Below are positions 25,850-34,785 of a DNA stretch of 64,000 nt, one piece after another. Origin of the DNA: CALJFL01 sp963669435. GTDB taxonomy: Bacteria > Pseudomonadota > Gammaproteobacteria > Pseudomonadales > Halieaceae. The DNA is taken from contig OY770025.1 of assembly GCA_963669435.1 (NCBI GenBank), positions 1,054,001 through 1,118,000 of the forward strand, written 5' to 3'. The notes under the pieces were generated by a model that searched no databases, was not told where the DNA came from, and saw only the letters and a list, made by a program, of their open reading frames with translations. Both the position numbers and the translations under genes were made by a program. Position 1 is the first letter of the stretch, and each line of letters starts with the position of its first letter.

Positions 25850-27781
25850 ATGTCTGACTCTGCCGTCTACCCTGTTCCCGGCAATTTTGCCGACGCCCAC
25901 ATCAACCCGGACACCTATCGCGCCATGCATCAGCGCTCGCTGCAGGATCCAGAGGGGTTCTGGGCGGAAATGGCGAGTGAGTTTTTGACCTGGGACACGC
26001 CCTGGAACACTGTCGTCAACTACGACTTCGTCAAAGGCGAAACCGCCTGGTTTGCCGGCGGCAAGCTCAACGTCAGCACTAACTGTATCGATCGCCACCT
26101 GCCCGAACGCGCCGATCAGACTGCCTTCATCTGGGAAGGGGACGACCCCGCCGACAGCAAACACATCACCTACGCCGAGCTGAAGGCGCAGGTCTGCAAA
26201 CTGGCGAACGTTCTGAAATCCCGCGGGGTGAGCAAAGGCGACCGCGTGTGCATCTACATGCCGATGATTCCCGAGGCCGCCTACGCCATGCTGGCCTGTG
26301 CGCGCATAGGCGCCATTCACTCGGTGGTATTCGGGGGCTTCTCTCCCGAAGCCCTGAAAGACCGCATACTGGATTCCGACTGCCAAACCCTCATCACCGC
26401 CGATGAAGGCGTGCGTGGCGGCAAGGCTGTGTCACTGAAGGAAAATGCCGACAAGGCGCTGGCGGCGTGCCCTAATGTCCACACCTGCCTCGTCGTTAAG
26501 CGCACCGGCGCCGCAGTGAACTGGCAGGAGGGTCGCGACGTCTGGTATCACCAAGCCACTGACGCGGCTTCCGATGAGTGCGAACCCGAGTCTATGGATG
26601 CAGAAGACCCGCTCTTCATCCTCTACACCTCCGGCTCCACCGGCAAACCCAAGGGCGTGCTGCACACCACTGGCGGCTATCTGCTGCAAACCGCGATGTC
26701 CTTTAAATATACCTTTGATTATCGCGAGGGCGAGGTCTACTGGTGCACCGCTGACGTAGGTTGGGTGACCGGGCACACCTATATTGTTTACGGACCGTTG
26801 TGTAATGGCGCCACCTCCTTGATTTTCGAGGGCGTACCCACCTACCCCGACGCAGGCCGCTGCTGGGAGGTGATCGACAAGCACCAGGTCAACACGTTTT
26901 ACACCGCGCCCACCGCCATACGCGCACTGCACGCGGTGGGTGACGAGCCAGTTACCCGCAGTTCCCGTGCCAGTTTGAGATTACTAGGCTCTGTGGGTGA
27001 GCCGATCAACCCGGAAGCCTGGGAGTGGTACTACCGGGTGGTGGGTGAGTCACGCTGCCCGATTGTGGATACCTGGTGGCAAACTGAAACCGGCGCCCAG
27101 ATGATTACCCCCATGCCCGGCGCCCATAAGCTGAAGCCGGGGTCAGCTTCCTTTCCGATGTTTGGGGTGGACCTGGCGCTACTCGACGAGGAGGGCAAGG
27201 AGATTGAAGGTGCAGGCGCTGGTTACCTGGTCATCAAGTCCTCCTGGCCGAGCCAGATTCGTTCGGTCTACGGCGACCACCAGCGCATGATCGACACCTA
27301 CTTCAGTACCTATCCCGGTTATTACTTTACTGGCGACGGGGCGACACGCGATGAAGACGGTTACTACTGGATTACCGGCCGGGTGGACGATGTGCTCAAT
27401 GTATCCGGCCACCGCATGGGCACCGCGGAGGTGGAAAGCGCGCTGGTGTTACATGACCAGATAGCCGAGGCCGCCGTGGTCGGCTTCCCCCACGACATTA
27501 AGGGCCAGGGCATCTACGCCTACGTGACACCGATGAATGGGGTGGAGCCCAGTGAGGAACTGCGCGCCGAATTAATCCAGTTGTGTGTTAAGGAGATCGG
27601 CCCCATCGCTAAGCCGGATGTGATCCAGTGGGCGCCGGGGTTACCGAAGACCCGCTCAGGGAAGATCATGCGGCGGATTCTGCGCAAGATTGCCGAGAAC
27701 GAGCTGGATTCGCTGGGTGATACCAGTACGCTGGCGGATCCGGCGGTGGTGGATAACCTGGTGGCGAATCGGGGGCAGTAA
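25850..27781 (+). CDS. acs: Acetyl-CoA synthetase (AMP-forming)
   Basis: Converts acetate, ATP and CoA to acetyl-CoA, AMP and PPi. 643 residues, the usual Acs length; the AMP-binding loop is YTSGSTGKPKGVLHTTGGY, followed by WWQTETGAQMITP, YYFTGDGATRDEDGYYWITGR and the C-terminal TRSGKIMRRILRKI, whose first Lys is the residue regulated by acetylation in other Acs enzymes. It belongs to the acetate-specific branch by overall similarity from the N-terminus on. Stand-alone gene; a weak stem (GCTCG/CGAGC at 27789-27804) follows the stop. Confidence 0.95.
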   Translation: MSDSAVYPVPGNFADAHINPDTYRAMHQRSLQDPEGFWAEMASEFLTWDTPWNTVVNYDFVKGETAWFAGGKLNVSTNCIDRHLPERADQTAFIWEGDDPADSKHITYAELKAQVCKLANVLKSRGVSKGDRVCIYMPMIPEAAYAMLACARIGAIHSVVFGGFSPEALKDRILDSDCQTLITADEGVRGGKAVSLKENADKALAACPNVHTCLVVKRTGAAVNWQEGRDVWYHQATDAASDECEPESMDAEDPLFILYTSGSTGKPKGVLHTTGGYLLQTAMSFKYTFDYREGEVYWCTADVGWVTGHTYIVYGPLCNGATSLIFEGVPTYPDAGRCWEVIDKHQVNTFYTAPTAIRALHAVGDEPVTRSSRASLRLLGSVGEPINPEAWEWYYRVVGESRCPIVDTWWQTETGAQMITPMPGAHKLKPGSASFPMFGVDLALLDEEGKEIEGAGAGYLVIKSSWPSQIRSVYGDHQRMIDTYFSTYPGYYFTGDGATRDEDGYYWITGRVDDVLNVSGHRMGTAEVESALVLHDQIAEAAVVGFPHDIKGQGIYAYVTPMNGVEPSEELRAELIQLCVKEIGPIAKPDVIQWAPGLPKTRSGKIMRRILRKIAENELDSLGDTSTLADPAVVDNLVANRGQ

Positions 27782-27878
27782 GCATTCAGCTCGATCGACC
27801 GAGCACCGATTTTGCCCTGCGGCGGCCTGACGACTGTAATTACAGACCTTTCGTTTAATTATCGGACGCTGACGAGCC

Positions 27879-28062
27879 GGCCGCGCGGGGCTTGGGGTCC
27901 TGCAACGGCCATTGCTCGCGTCGGTCAATCGGCGGCTGCGCAACTCGACGATTTTTTGCTGCGCAAAACTACGGACTCAGACAGTGCTCGCCGAAATCCC
28001 CGCTTGGCCAACGCGAGCAACGCATGGCCTGATGGTTGCTGGACCCCAATCCCCGCACGGCC
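27879..28062. repeat. Long imperfect inverted repeat between acs and pnp
   Basis: The left arm (27879-27922) and right arm (28011-28062) pair over most of their length. GGCCGCGCGGGG pairs with CCCCGCACGGCC, TTGGGGTCC with GGACCCCAA, then GGCC with GGCC and TTGCTCGCGT with ACGCGAGCAA, with small bulges. The 88-base interior contains two TGCGCA blocks (27937-27942 and 27960-27965). Nothing here codes. It could be a MITE-like relic, a REP-type element or a structured RNA from either convergent transcript. Confidence 0.7.
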
Positions 28063-28118
28063 TCTGACTGCGGGTACCTTTCAGCAAGCCGTGTTGCAGG
28101 CACAAAAGTATCACGCAT

Positions 28119-28145
28119 AAAAAAAGCGCCCACAAGGAGCGCTTT
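28119..28145 (-). terminator. Intrinsic terminator of the rpsO-pnp end
   Basis: On the minus strand, AAAGCGC pairs with GCGCTTT (28123-28129 with 28139-28145), and the stem is followed directly by a run of T. It lies 20 bp past the pnp stop and closes the leftward nusA-infB-pnp block. Confidence 0.85.
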
Positions 28146-28164
28146 CTTCGATCAAGAGCTGAAG

Positions 28165-30291
28165 TTACTCAGCCGCTTGCTCCGCTGGAGCTTCCTCCGC
28201 AGGTGCTTCATCTTGCAACAGCTCCTTGATGGAGAGCTTGATGCGACCACGCTGATCAACGTCCAGTACTTTCACTTCAACTTCCTGACCTTCGCTCAGG
28301 TGGTCGGTCACATTCTCCACACGCTCGTTGGCGATCTGGGAAATGTGAACCAGTCCATCCTTGCCAGGCAGGATGTTAACGAAGGCTCCGAAGTCCACGA
28401 TGCGGGCTACGGTGCCCTTGTAGACTGCGCCAACCTCGGCTTCAGCAGTGATCTCTTCGATCATCGCTACCGCCGCGTCGCGGGCAGCCATGTTCTGGCC
28501 GAACACGCGTACAGTGCCGTCGTCGTCGATATCAACAGTTGCACCGGACTCTTCAGTGATGGAGCGGATGGTAGCGCCACCCTTACCGATGATGTCGCGG
28601 ATCTTGTCGGAATCGACCTTCAAAGTCACCATGCTGGGCGCATTTTCGGAAGTCACAGTGCGTGCTGTGGAGATGACTTCATTCATCTGTCCGAGAATGT
28701 GCAGGCGCGCCTGCTGGGCCTGCTCGAGAGCGATCTCCATGATCTGCTCGTTGATACCTTCGATCTTGATGTCCATCTGCAGGGCAGTAACACCTTCGGC
28801 AGTACCGGCCACTTTGAAGTCCATGTCACCCAGGTGATCTTCATCGCCCAGGATATCGGTCAGAACGGCAAACTGGTTACCTTCCTTCACCAGGCCCATT
28901 GCGATACCGGCAACCGGTGCGCTCAGCGGTACACCAGCGGCCATCATGGCCAGCGAGCCTACACAAACTGAGGCCATGGAGCTTGAACCGTTGGACTCGG
29001 TGATCTCGGACACCAGGCGAATGGTGTAGGGGAAGTCATCATTGTTAGGCAGTACCGCAGCCAGGCCGCGACGGGCGAGACGCCCGTGGCCAACTTCACG
29101 GCGGTTGGTGAAACCAACACGACCCGCTTCACCTACAGAGTAGGGAGGGAAGTTGTAGTGCAGCATAAACGGATCGCGACGCTCACCTTCCAGGGCATCG
29201 ATGATCTGTGAGTCACGGGTTGAACCCAGAGTCACTGCACCGATGGCCTGAGTCTCACCACGGGTGAACAGTGCCGAACCGTGTACCTTGGACAGGATGT
29301 CGGTTTCACAGGCAATGGCACGAACGGTGCGGTTGTCACGACCGTCAATACGCGCTTCGCCGGCGAGGATACGCTTGCGTACCAGGTTCTTTTCCACGCT
29401 CTTGAAGATATCTTTAATCTTCTCAGGGGTGGGGCCGCCCTCTACTGCCAGCGCTTCAACACAGGCGTCCTTCACCGCGCCAACGCGCTCGTAGCGCTCG
29501 GCCTTCTCGGTGATGCGATAGGCTTCACCCAGATCAGCTTTGACCTGATTTTCAACGGCGGCAAGCAGTTCCTGGTCGACTTCTGGCGCCTTCCAGTCCC
29601 AGCGGGGCTTGCCGGCTTCAGCGGCGAGTTCGTTAACCGCCTGGATAACGACCTGCATTTCCTGGTGGGCGAAGAGCACCGCACCGAGCATCTGGTCTTC
29701 GGTCAATTCCTGTGCCTGTGATTCCACCATCAGGACCGCGTCCTTGGTGCCGGCAACTACCATGTCCAGCTTGCTGTCAGCCAACTTGCTGTAGGTTGGG
29801 TTGAGGATGTAACCATCAGCTTCGGTGAAACCGACGCGAGCTCCGCCTATCGGCCCATTGAAAGGGCAGCCGGAAATGGCCAGCGCCGCGGAGGTACCAA
29901 TCATGGCGGGGATATCCGGATCAATATCCGAGTCCGCAGACATTACCGTACAGATAACCTGCACTTCATTCATAAACCCGTCTTCAAACAGTGGACGGAT
30001 GGGGCGGTCAATCAGGCGTGAGGTGAGGGTTTCTTTCTCACTGGGGCGCCCTTCGCGTTTGAAAAAGCCGCCGGGTATCTTACCCACCGAATACGCTTTT
30101 TCCATGTAGTGGACACCCAGCGGGAAGAAAGGCTGACCTTCTTTGCCCTGCTTCTCTGCCACAACGGTAACCAGTACCGAGGTGTTCTCAACGGTTACCA
30201 ACACCGCACCAGTGGCCTGGCGCGCGATTCGACCGGTTTCCAGGGTGACGGTCTGGCCGCCGTACTGGAACGTTTTAGTTACTGCATTCAC
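28165..30291 (-). CDS. pnp: Polynucleotide phosphorylase
   Basis: 3'-5' phosphorolytic exoribonuclease, a core of the RNA degradosome. 708 residues: two RNase PH-type domains (about 10-230 and 310-540), then KH (VDSDKIRDIIGKGGATIRSI) and S1 (GAVYKGTVARIVDFGAFVNI) domains, and a short Ala/Glu/Pro-rich tail. RREVGHGRLARRGL, with the phosphate-binding region of the second PH core, is intact. It follows rpsO through a stem-loop, as in E. coli, where PNPase controls its own mRNA. Confidence 0.97.
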   Translation of the reverse strand: MNAVTKTFQYGGQTVTLETGRIARQATGAVLVTVENTSVLVTVVAEKQGKEGQPFFPLGVHYMEKAYSVGKIPGGFFKREGRPSEKETLTSRLIDRPIRPLFEDGFMNEVQVICTVMSADSDIDPDIPAMIGTSAALAISGCPFNGPIGGARVGFTEADGYILNPTYSKLADSKLDMVVAGTKDAVLMVESQAQELTEDQMLGAVLFAHQEMQVVIQAVNELAAEAGKPRWDWKAPEVDQELLAAVENQVKADLGEAYRITEKAERYERVGAVKDACVEALAVEGGPTPEKIKDIFKSVEKNLVRKRILAGEARIDGRDNRTVRAIACETDILSKVHGSALFTRGETQAIGAVTLGSTRDSQIIDALEGERRDPFMLHYNFPPYSVGEAGRVGFTNRREVGHGRLARRGLAAVLPNNDDFPYTIRLVSEITESNGSSSMASVCVGSLAMMAAGVPLSAPVAGIAMGLVKEGNQFAVLTDILGDEDHLGDMDFKVAGTAEGVTALQMDIKIEGINEQIMEIALEQAQQARLHILGQMNEVISTARTVTSENAPSMVTLKVDSDKIRDIIGKGGATIRSITEESGATVDIDDDGTVRVFGQNMAARDAAVAMIEEITAEAEVGAVYKGTVARIVDFGAFVNILPGKDGLVHISQIANERVENVTDHLSEGQEVEVKVLDVDQRGRIKLSIKELLQDEAPAEEAPAEQAAE

Positions 30292-30314
30292 AATTATTCT
30301 CCAATTCTTGACAT

Positions 30315-30338
30315 GAAAACCGGGGCCCCTGCCCCGGC
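30315..30338 (-). terminator. Stem-loop between rpsO and pnp
   Basis: On the minus strand, CCGGGGC-AGGG-GCCCCGG (30320-30337) is followed by TTTTC. It matches the position of the E. coli rpsO t1 terminator, where partial read-through feeds pnp. Confidence 0.8.
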
Positions 30339-30354
30339 TTCGAGTACCGCTTGC

Positions 30355-30624
30355 TTATCGGCGTAGACCCAGACGCTTGATCAGGTCGCTGTAACGCGTT
30401 GAATCCTTGCGCTTGAGATAGTCCAGCAATTTACGACGCTGGTTTACCATGCGGATAAGTCCGCGGCGGGAATGGTGATCGTGGCTGTGGGACTGGAAGT
30501 GACCCTGTAACTGCTCGATATTTGCCGTGAGCAGAGCTACCTGTACTTCGGGAGACCCTGTATCGCCTTCACCTTGTTGATACTCTTTTACAATTTCTGC
30601 TTTCTTTTCAGCATTTAAAGCCAT
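30355..30624 (-). CDS. rpsO: 30S ribosomal protein S15
   Basis: 89-residue primary binder of 16S rRNA helices h20-h22. The ATG at 30624 (MALNAEKKAEIVKEY) matches the usual start; the frame extends eight codons further but AGGAG lies just before this ATG. The conserved HxxDHHSRRGL and RRKLLDYLKRKD segments are intact. Confidence 0.97.
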   Translation of the reverse strand: MALNAEKKAEIVKEYQQGEGDTGSPEVQVALLTANIEQLQGHFQSHSHDHHSRRGLIRMVNQRRKLLDYLKRKDSTRYSDLIKRLGLRR

Positions 30625-30649
30625 TTTCTTTCTCCTATTAATCTGCATA

Positions 30650-30666
30650 GGGTTTTTTCCACCCTA
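30650..30666 (-). promoter_or_regulatory. Small hairpin in the rpsO leader
   Basis: On the minus strand, AGGGT-GGAAAAA-ACCCT lies about 25 bases before the rpsO start. S15 represses its own translation through leader structures in several bacteria, so this is a candidate; the structure is short and not family-diagnostic. Confidence 0.3.
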
Positions 30667-30711
30667 AATGTCGATAGAGCCTGTCCGTGCAGATTTACAG
30701 ACAGGTTCGTG

Positions 30712-31641
30712 TCACCGACCGGTGACTATCAGGCGACGAGGCGCCACGCGCCCGTCATCCAATATTTCTGCCACTCCCAAAAACTCACCGTCCGGGAGAG
30801 CGACGCGCACCATACCACTACAGGGCGCATTTGGCACTAAAACCGGTTGCCCCTGACGCAGGTAAAAACCACCCGATTCACTCAGGGTTACCAGCGGCAT
30901 ATCGCCCAGGGCGGCATCCGCGGGCATCAACAACTGGTCCATGGCCGCCAGCTGTTCTTTTTCCTTCAGCGTCTCCAGCGTGGAAATCGCCACGCTGTCG
31001 GCCAGGGTAAACGGCCCCGACGCTGTTCTGCGCAGTGCACTGACATGCGCACCGCATCCCAGTGCCTTACCAATATCTTCTGCCAGCGTGCGCACATACG
31101 TGCCCTTACTACAGGCGATGCTGACGTCCACCTCCGCTTGTTCGCCGGGACGAAAGTCCTTCAAGGCCAGGTCATGTATCACCACGGTGCGCGCCTTGCG
31201 CTCCACCTCCACACCCTGACGCGCAAGCTTGTACAGGGGTTGACCATTTTGTTTGATCGCCGAGTACATGGGCGGCACCTGCCGCTGTTCACCGCGAAAC
31301 TTCGCCAGCACCTGTAATACGTCCTCGGTGGTCACTGCCGATGCGTCACCCACCGCGACGGTATCCCCCTCTGCGTCGGCCGTATCCGTGGTACGACCCA
31401 GGGTAAAGGTGCTGTCGTACCGCTTGTCAGCATCCAGCAGATACTGGGAAAACTTGGTCGCCTCCCCAAAACAAAGCGGCAACACCCCCGTGGCCAACGG
31501 GTCGAGGGCACCGGTGTGTCCCGCCTTGGCCGCAGCATAAAGTCGCTTGGCAACCTGCAGCGAGCGATTGGAGCTCTCCCCGAGCGGCTTATCCAATACC
31601 AGGATGCCGTTGACCGGGCGCCCCTTGCGACGCCTAGCCAC
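30712..31641 (-). CDS. truB: tRNA pseudouridine(55) synthase
   Basis: Makes pseudouridine 55 in the T-loop of tRNAs. 309 residues from a GTG; the catalytic segment AGHTGALDPLATGVLPLCFG contains the nucleophilic Asp, preceded by GILVLDKPLGESSN, and the C-terminus has a PUA-like domain (MVRVALPDGEFLGVAEI). It lies between rbfA and rpsO as in other gammaproteobacteria. Confidence 0.95.
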   Translation of the reverse strand: MARRRKGRPVNGILVLDKPLGESSNRSLQVAKRLYAAAKAGHTGALDPLATGVLPLCFGEATKFSQYLLDADKRYDSTFTLGRTTDTADAEGDTVAVGDASAVTTEDVLQVLAKFRGEQRQVPPMYSAIKQNGQPLYKLARQGVEVERKARTVVIHDLALKDFRPGEQAEVDVSIACSKGTYVRTLAEDIGKALGCGAHVSALRRTASGPFTLADSVAISTLETLKEKEQLAAMDQLLMPADAALGDMPLVTLSESGGFYLRQGQPVLVPNAPCSGMVRVALPDGEFLGVAEILDDGRVAPRRLIVTGR

Positions 31642-31679
31642 GAGCCTTAACCACGGCGGCTGCTCACTAACACTATCAA

Positions 31680-32087
31680 CTACGACTGCCCTTCATCGCC
31701 GAGTTCATCTTCACGCAAACCCAGCTTGCGATCAGCGGCCGCGGCCTTACCAATCAGATCTTCGAGGAAGCGGCCACGACCGACACTGTTGTCAAAGTAA
31801 AAACGCAGCCGCGGTACAGTGCGCATGCTACTGTCCTGGGATAACTGTGTACGCAGGAAGCCAGAGGCTCGATTTAATACACCGGTTGCATCGGCTGCTT
31901 CCTGGTCGGATTCACAGCCAAGCAGGGTGTAGAACACCTTGGCATAACCCAGGTCGCGGCTGACCTCGACGCCAGTCACACTCACCATGCCCAGGCGCGG
32001 ATCCCGTACCGCGTGCTGAATCAGTTCGGCGAGTTCACGCTGCAGGTGATCTGCCACTCGCTGGGCGCGACTATATTCCCTGGCCAT
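31680..32087 (-). CDS. rbfA: Ribosome-binding factor A
   Basis: 135-residue KH-type 30S maturation factor that acts on the 5' end of 16S rRNA and supports cold growth. Typical start AREYSRAQRVADHLQRELAEL and core RDPRLGMVSVTGVEVSRDLGYAKVFYT (split here across the fold). It starts ten bases after the infB stop, within the same operon. Confidence 0.95.
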   Translation of the reverse strand: MAREYSRAQRVADHLQRELAELIQHAVRDPRLGMVSVTGVEVSRDLGYAKVFYTLLGCESDQEAADATGVLNRASGFLRTQLSQDSSMRTVPRLRFYFDNSVGRGRFLEDLIGKAAAADRKLGLREDELGDEGQS

Positions 32088-32097
32088 ACGCTAGCCG

Positions 32098-34734
32098 CTA
32101 CAGGGAGCGGGCAATCTCCTTGACCTCGTACACTTCGATCTGGTCGCCCACTTTCACGTCGGTGTAGTTTTTCACGCCGATACCGCATTCCGTGCCGTTG
32201 CGAACCTCGTTGGCGTCGTCTTTGAAGCGGCGCAGGGATTCCAGTTCGCCCTCATAGATCACCACGTTGTCGCGCAGCACGCGAATCGGCTTGGAGCGAT
32301 AAACGGTGCCCTCAACGACCATACAGCCGGCGATCTGGCCAAACTTCGGCGAGCGGAATACATCGCGGACCTCGGCAATACCAACAATTTCTTCGCGCAT
32401 TTCCGGCGCCAGCATGCCGGTCAGCGCCTGCTTCACATCGTCGATCAGGTCATAGATAACGTTGTAATAACGCATGTCTATGCCCTCTTCTTCGACCAGG
32501 CGTCGGGCGGCACCGTCAGCACGCACGTTGAATCCGAAAATCACTGCAGAGGTGGTCAGTGCCAGGGTAACGTCGGTCTCGGCGATACCTCCCACTCCAC
32601 CAGAGACAATATTCACCTGCACTTCCTCGTTGCCCAGGTCGAGCAGGGCACTCTGAATGGCTTCCAGAGAGCCACGCACATCAGCTTTGACAACAATATT
32701 CAGCGTCTTTCGCTCACCGGCAGTCATGCTTTCAAACATGTTGTCGAGTTTCGCCGCCTGCTGGCGTTGCAGCTTGGTGTCGCGGCTCTTCTCCTGGCGG
32801 AAGTCGGCGATTTCCCGCGCCTTCTTCTCACTCTCGACCGCCGCAAACTGGTCACCGGCATCAGGCGTGCCACCCAGACCAAGAATCTCCACGGGAATAC
32901 TTGGGCCAGCCTCATCAATTGGCTTGCCGTTCTCATCCAGCATGGCGCGGACGCGACCATACTCCAGGCCGGCCAGCACAATATCTCCCTTGCGCAGGGT
33001 TCCGCTCTGGACCAGCATCGACGCAACCGGGCCGCGGCCTTTGTCGAGGCGAGACTCGATCACCAGACCCTGGGCCGGCGTATCCTTGGGAGCCTCGAGC
33101 TCAAGGAGTTCAGCCTGCAGCAGCACTGCATCCAGTAGTTCCGGAATGCCTTCGCCAGTGAGCGCAGAGACACCAATAAACTGCGTGTCGCCCCCCCACT
33201 CTTCCGGGATGACTTCTTTGGCGGCCAATTCATTCTTCACCCGCTCGGGGTCGGCGCCTTCCTTGTCCATTTTGTTGACTGCAACAATCAGGGGTACCTC
33301 GGCGGCCCGCGCGTGTTGTACCGCCTCTTCGGTCTGCGGCATCACACCGTCATCGGCAGCGACTACCAGGATGACGATGTCCGTACTCTTCGCACCGCGG
33401 GCACGCATGGCAGTAAACGCGGCGTGTCCGGGTGTATCCAGGAAGGAGATCATGCCGTGGTCAGTATCCACGTGGTATGCACCAATGTGCTGGGTAATAC
33501 CGCCGGCCTCACCCTCTGCGACCTGGCTCTTGCGGATATAGTCCAGCAGCGAGGTCTTACCGTGATCCACGTGGCCCATTACGGTGACCACCGGCGCGCG
33601 GGGTTCAGGCGAGCCTTCCTGTTGTGACAAGGTTTCTTCCAGGTCTTCTTCCAGGGAGTCGGCACTGATCAGTTTGGCTTTATGCCCAAGCTCTTCGACC
33701 ACCAGGATAGCCGTGTCCTGGTCGATCATCTGGTTGATGGTGGCCATGACGCCAAGCTTCATCAACTCCTTGATCACCTCACCGGACTTGATCGACATCT
33801 GCTGTGCCAGTCCACCGACGGCAATCATGTCAGCGATCTCGACTTCGTAGATTTTCTCTTCGGTGGGCATCTCAAAACCGTGCTTGGAATGCTCTTCGTG
33901 TGTGGCCTTGATCTTTTTACGGCTGCCGCGGCGCCGTGACAGGCCGCTCTCTGCCGCATCCAGGTCAGACAGAGACAAATTGTGCCCACGCTTCTTGCCA
34001 CGCCCTACCGGGGCATTACGATCCAGTCGGCCGCGGGAAGGCTTGCGCCGATTCTCTTCCTGCTTGGGCGGAGCCTCGTGCAATCGCTTGGGCCGCTTGA
34101 CCGCGTCACCGCTGTCCTTATCAGAGGCCACTGCAGATGCTGCCGCTGCCGCCTGCTTGCGCTCTTCCTCCAGCTTGCGGGCTTCTGCTGCTGCCTTACG
34201 TGCGGCGGCATCCTGTTCTTCCTGGGCTTTACGGCGCGCCGCTGCGCGCTGGCGGAGTACCTCGGGATCGAGGTTGCTGGGATCTTCGTCAACTTCCGGC
34301 TCGGGTGCGACTACAACTTCTGCTGCCTCGACCTTGGTCTCTTCAGGCTCAACAGCCGCCGCGATTTCTTCCGGCTCTTCTACGCGCTCTTCCACATTAG
34401 CTTCACCGGCAGCGGCCAGCGCCGCCAATTCTTCCGGGTCGCGCTTAACGTAGGTGCGCTTCTTACGTACTTCTACGTTGACGGTTTTCTTGCCCTGGGA
34501 GCCACTGGTACGCAGGGTGCTCAAGGTCTTGCGCTTGAGGGTGATGCGTTTAGGGGCAGCCGTCGACTCACCGTGGCTGCGCTTGAGGAAGGCGAGCAAT
34601 TCCTGCTTGTCTTCCTCAGAGACATCCTGCTCTGCGTCACTGTGCGGCAAGCCCGCTTCTTTCATCTGCGCTAACAGACGATCGACCGAGGCGCCCACGG
34701 TTGCTGCGAGTTGCTCTACTGTCACCTGCGACAT
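32098..34734 (-). CDS. infB: Translation initiation factor IF-2
   Basis: GTPase that brings initiator tRNA to the 30S subunit. 878 residues: an N-terminal IF2-N domain, a long charged Ala/Glu/Lys-rich linker (about 90-290), then the G domain with G1 GHVDHGKTSLLDY near 388, G3 DTPGHAAF, G4 NKMD, and the beta-barrel and C-terminal fMet-binding domains. The initiator tRNA gene itself heads the same gene cluster at 37 kb. Confidence 0.97.
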   Translation of the reverse strand: MSQVTVEQLAATVGASVDRLLAQMKEAGLPHSDAEQDVSEEDKQELLAFLKRSHGESTAAPKRITLKRKTLSTLRTSGSQGKKTVNVEVRKKRTYVKRDPEELAALAAAGEANVEERVEEPEEIAAAVEPEETKVEAAEVVVAPEPEVDEDPSNLDPEVLRQRAAARRKAQEEQDAAARKAAAEARKLEEERKQAAAAASAVASDKDSGDAVKRPKRLHEAPPKQEENRRKPSRGRLDRNAPVGRGKKRGHNLSLSDLDAAESGLSRRRGSRKKIKATHEEHSKHGFEMPTEEKIYEVEIADMIAVGGLAQQMSIKSGEVIKELMKLGVMATINQMIDQDTAILVVEELGHKAKLISADSLEEDLEETLSQQEGSPEPRAPVVTVMGHVDHGKTSLLDYIRKSQVAEGEAGGITQHIGAYHVDTDHGMISFLDTPGHAAFTAMRARGAKSTDIVILVVAADDGVMPQTEEAVQHARAAEVPLIVAVNKMDKEGADPERVKNELAAKEVIPEEWGGDTQFIGVSALTGEGIPELLDAVLLQAELLELEAPKDTPAQGLVIESRLDKGRGPVASMLVQSGTLRKGDIVLAGLEYGRVRAMLDENGKPIDEAGPSIPVEILGLGGTPDAGDQFAAVESEKKAREIADFRQEKSRDTKLQRQQAAKLDNMFESMTAGERKTLNIVVKADVRGSLEAIQSALLDLGNEEVQVNIVSGGVGGIAETDVTLALTTSAVIFGFNVRADGAARRLVEEEGIDMRYYNVIYDLIDDVKQALTGMLAPEMREEIVGIAEVRDVFRSPKFGQIAGCMVVEGTVYRSKPIRVLRDNVVIYEGELESLRRFKDDANEVRNGTECGIGVKNYTDVKVGDQIEVYEVKEIARSL

Positions 34735-34785
34735 TCGTTATCTCCTTAATACCCTGTTGATTTGCTTTGCGAAGCTGCCACCGAT

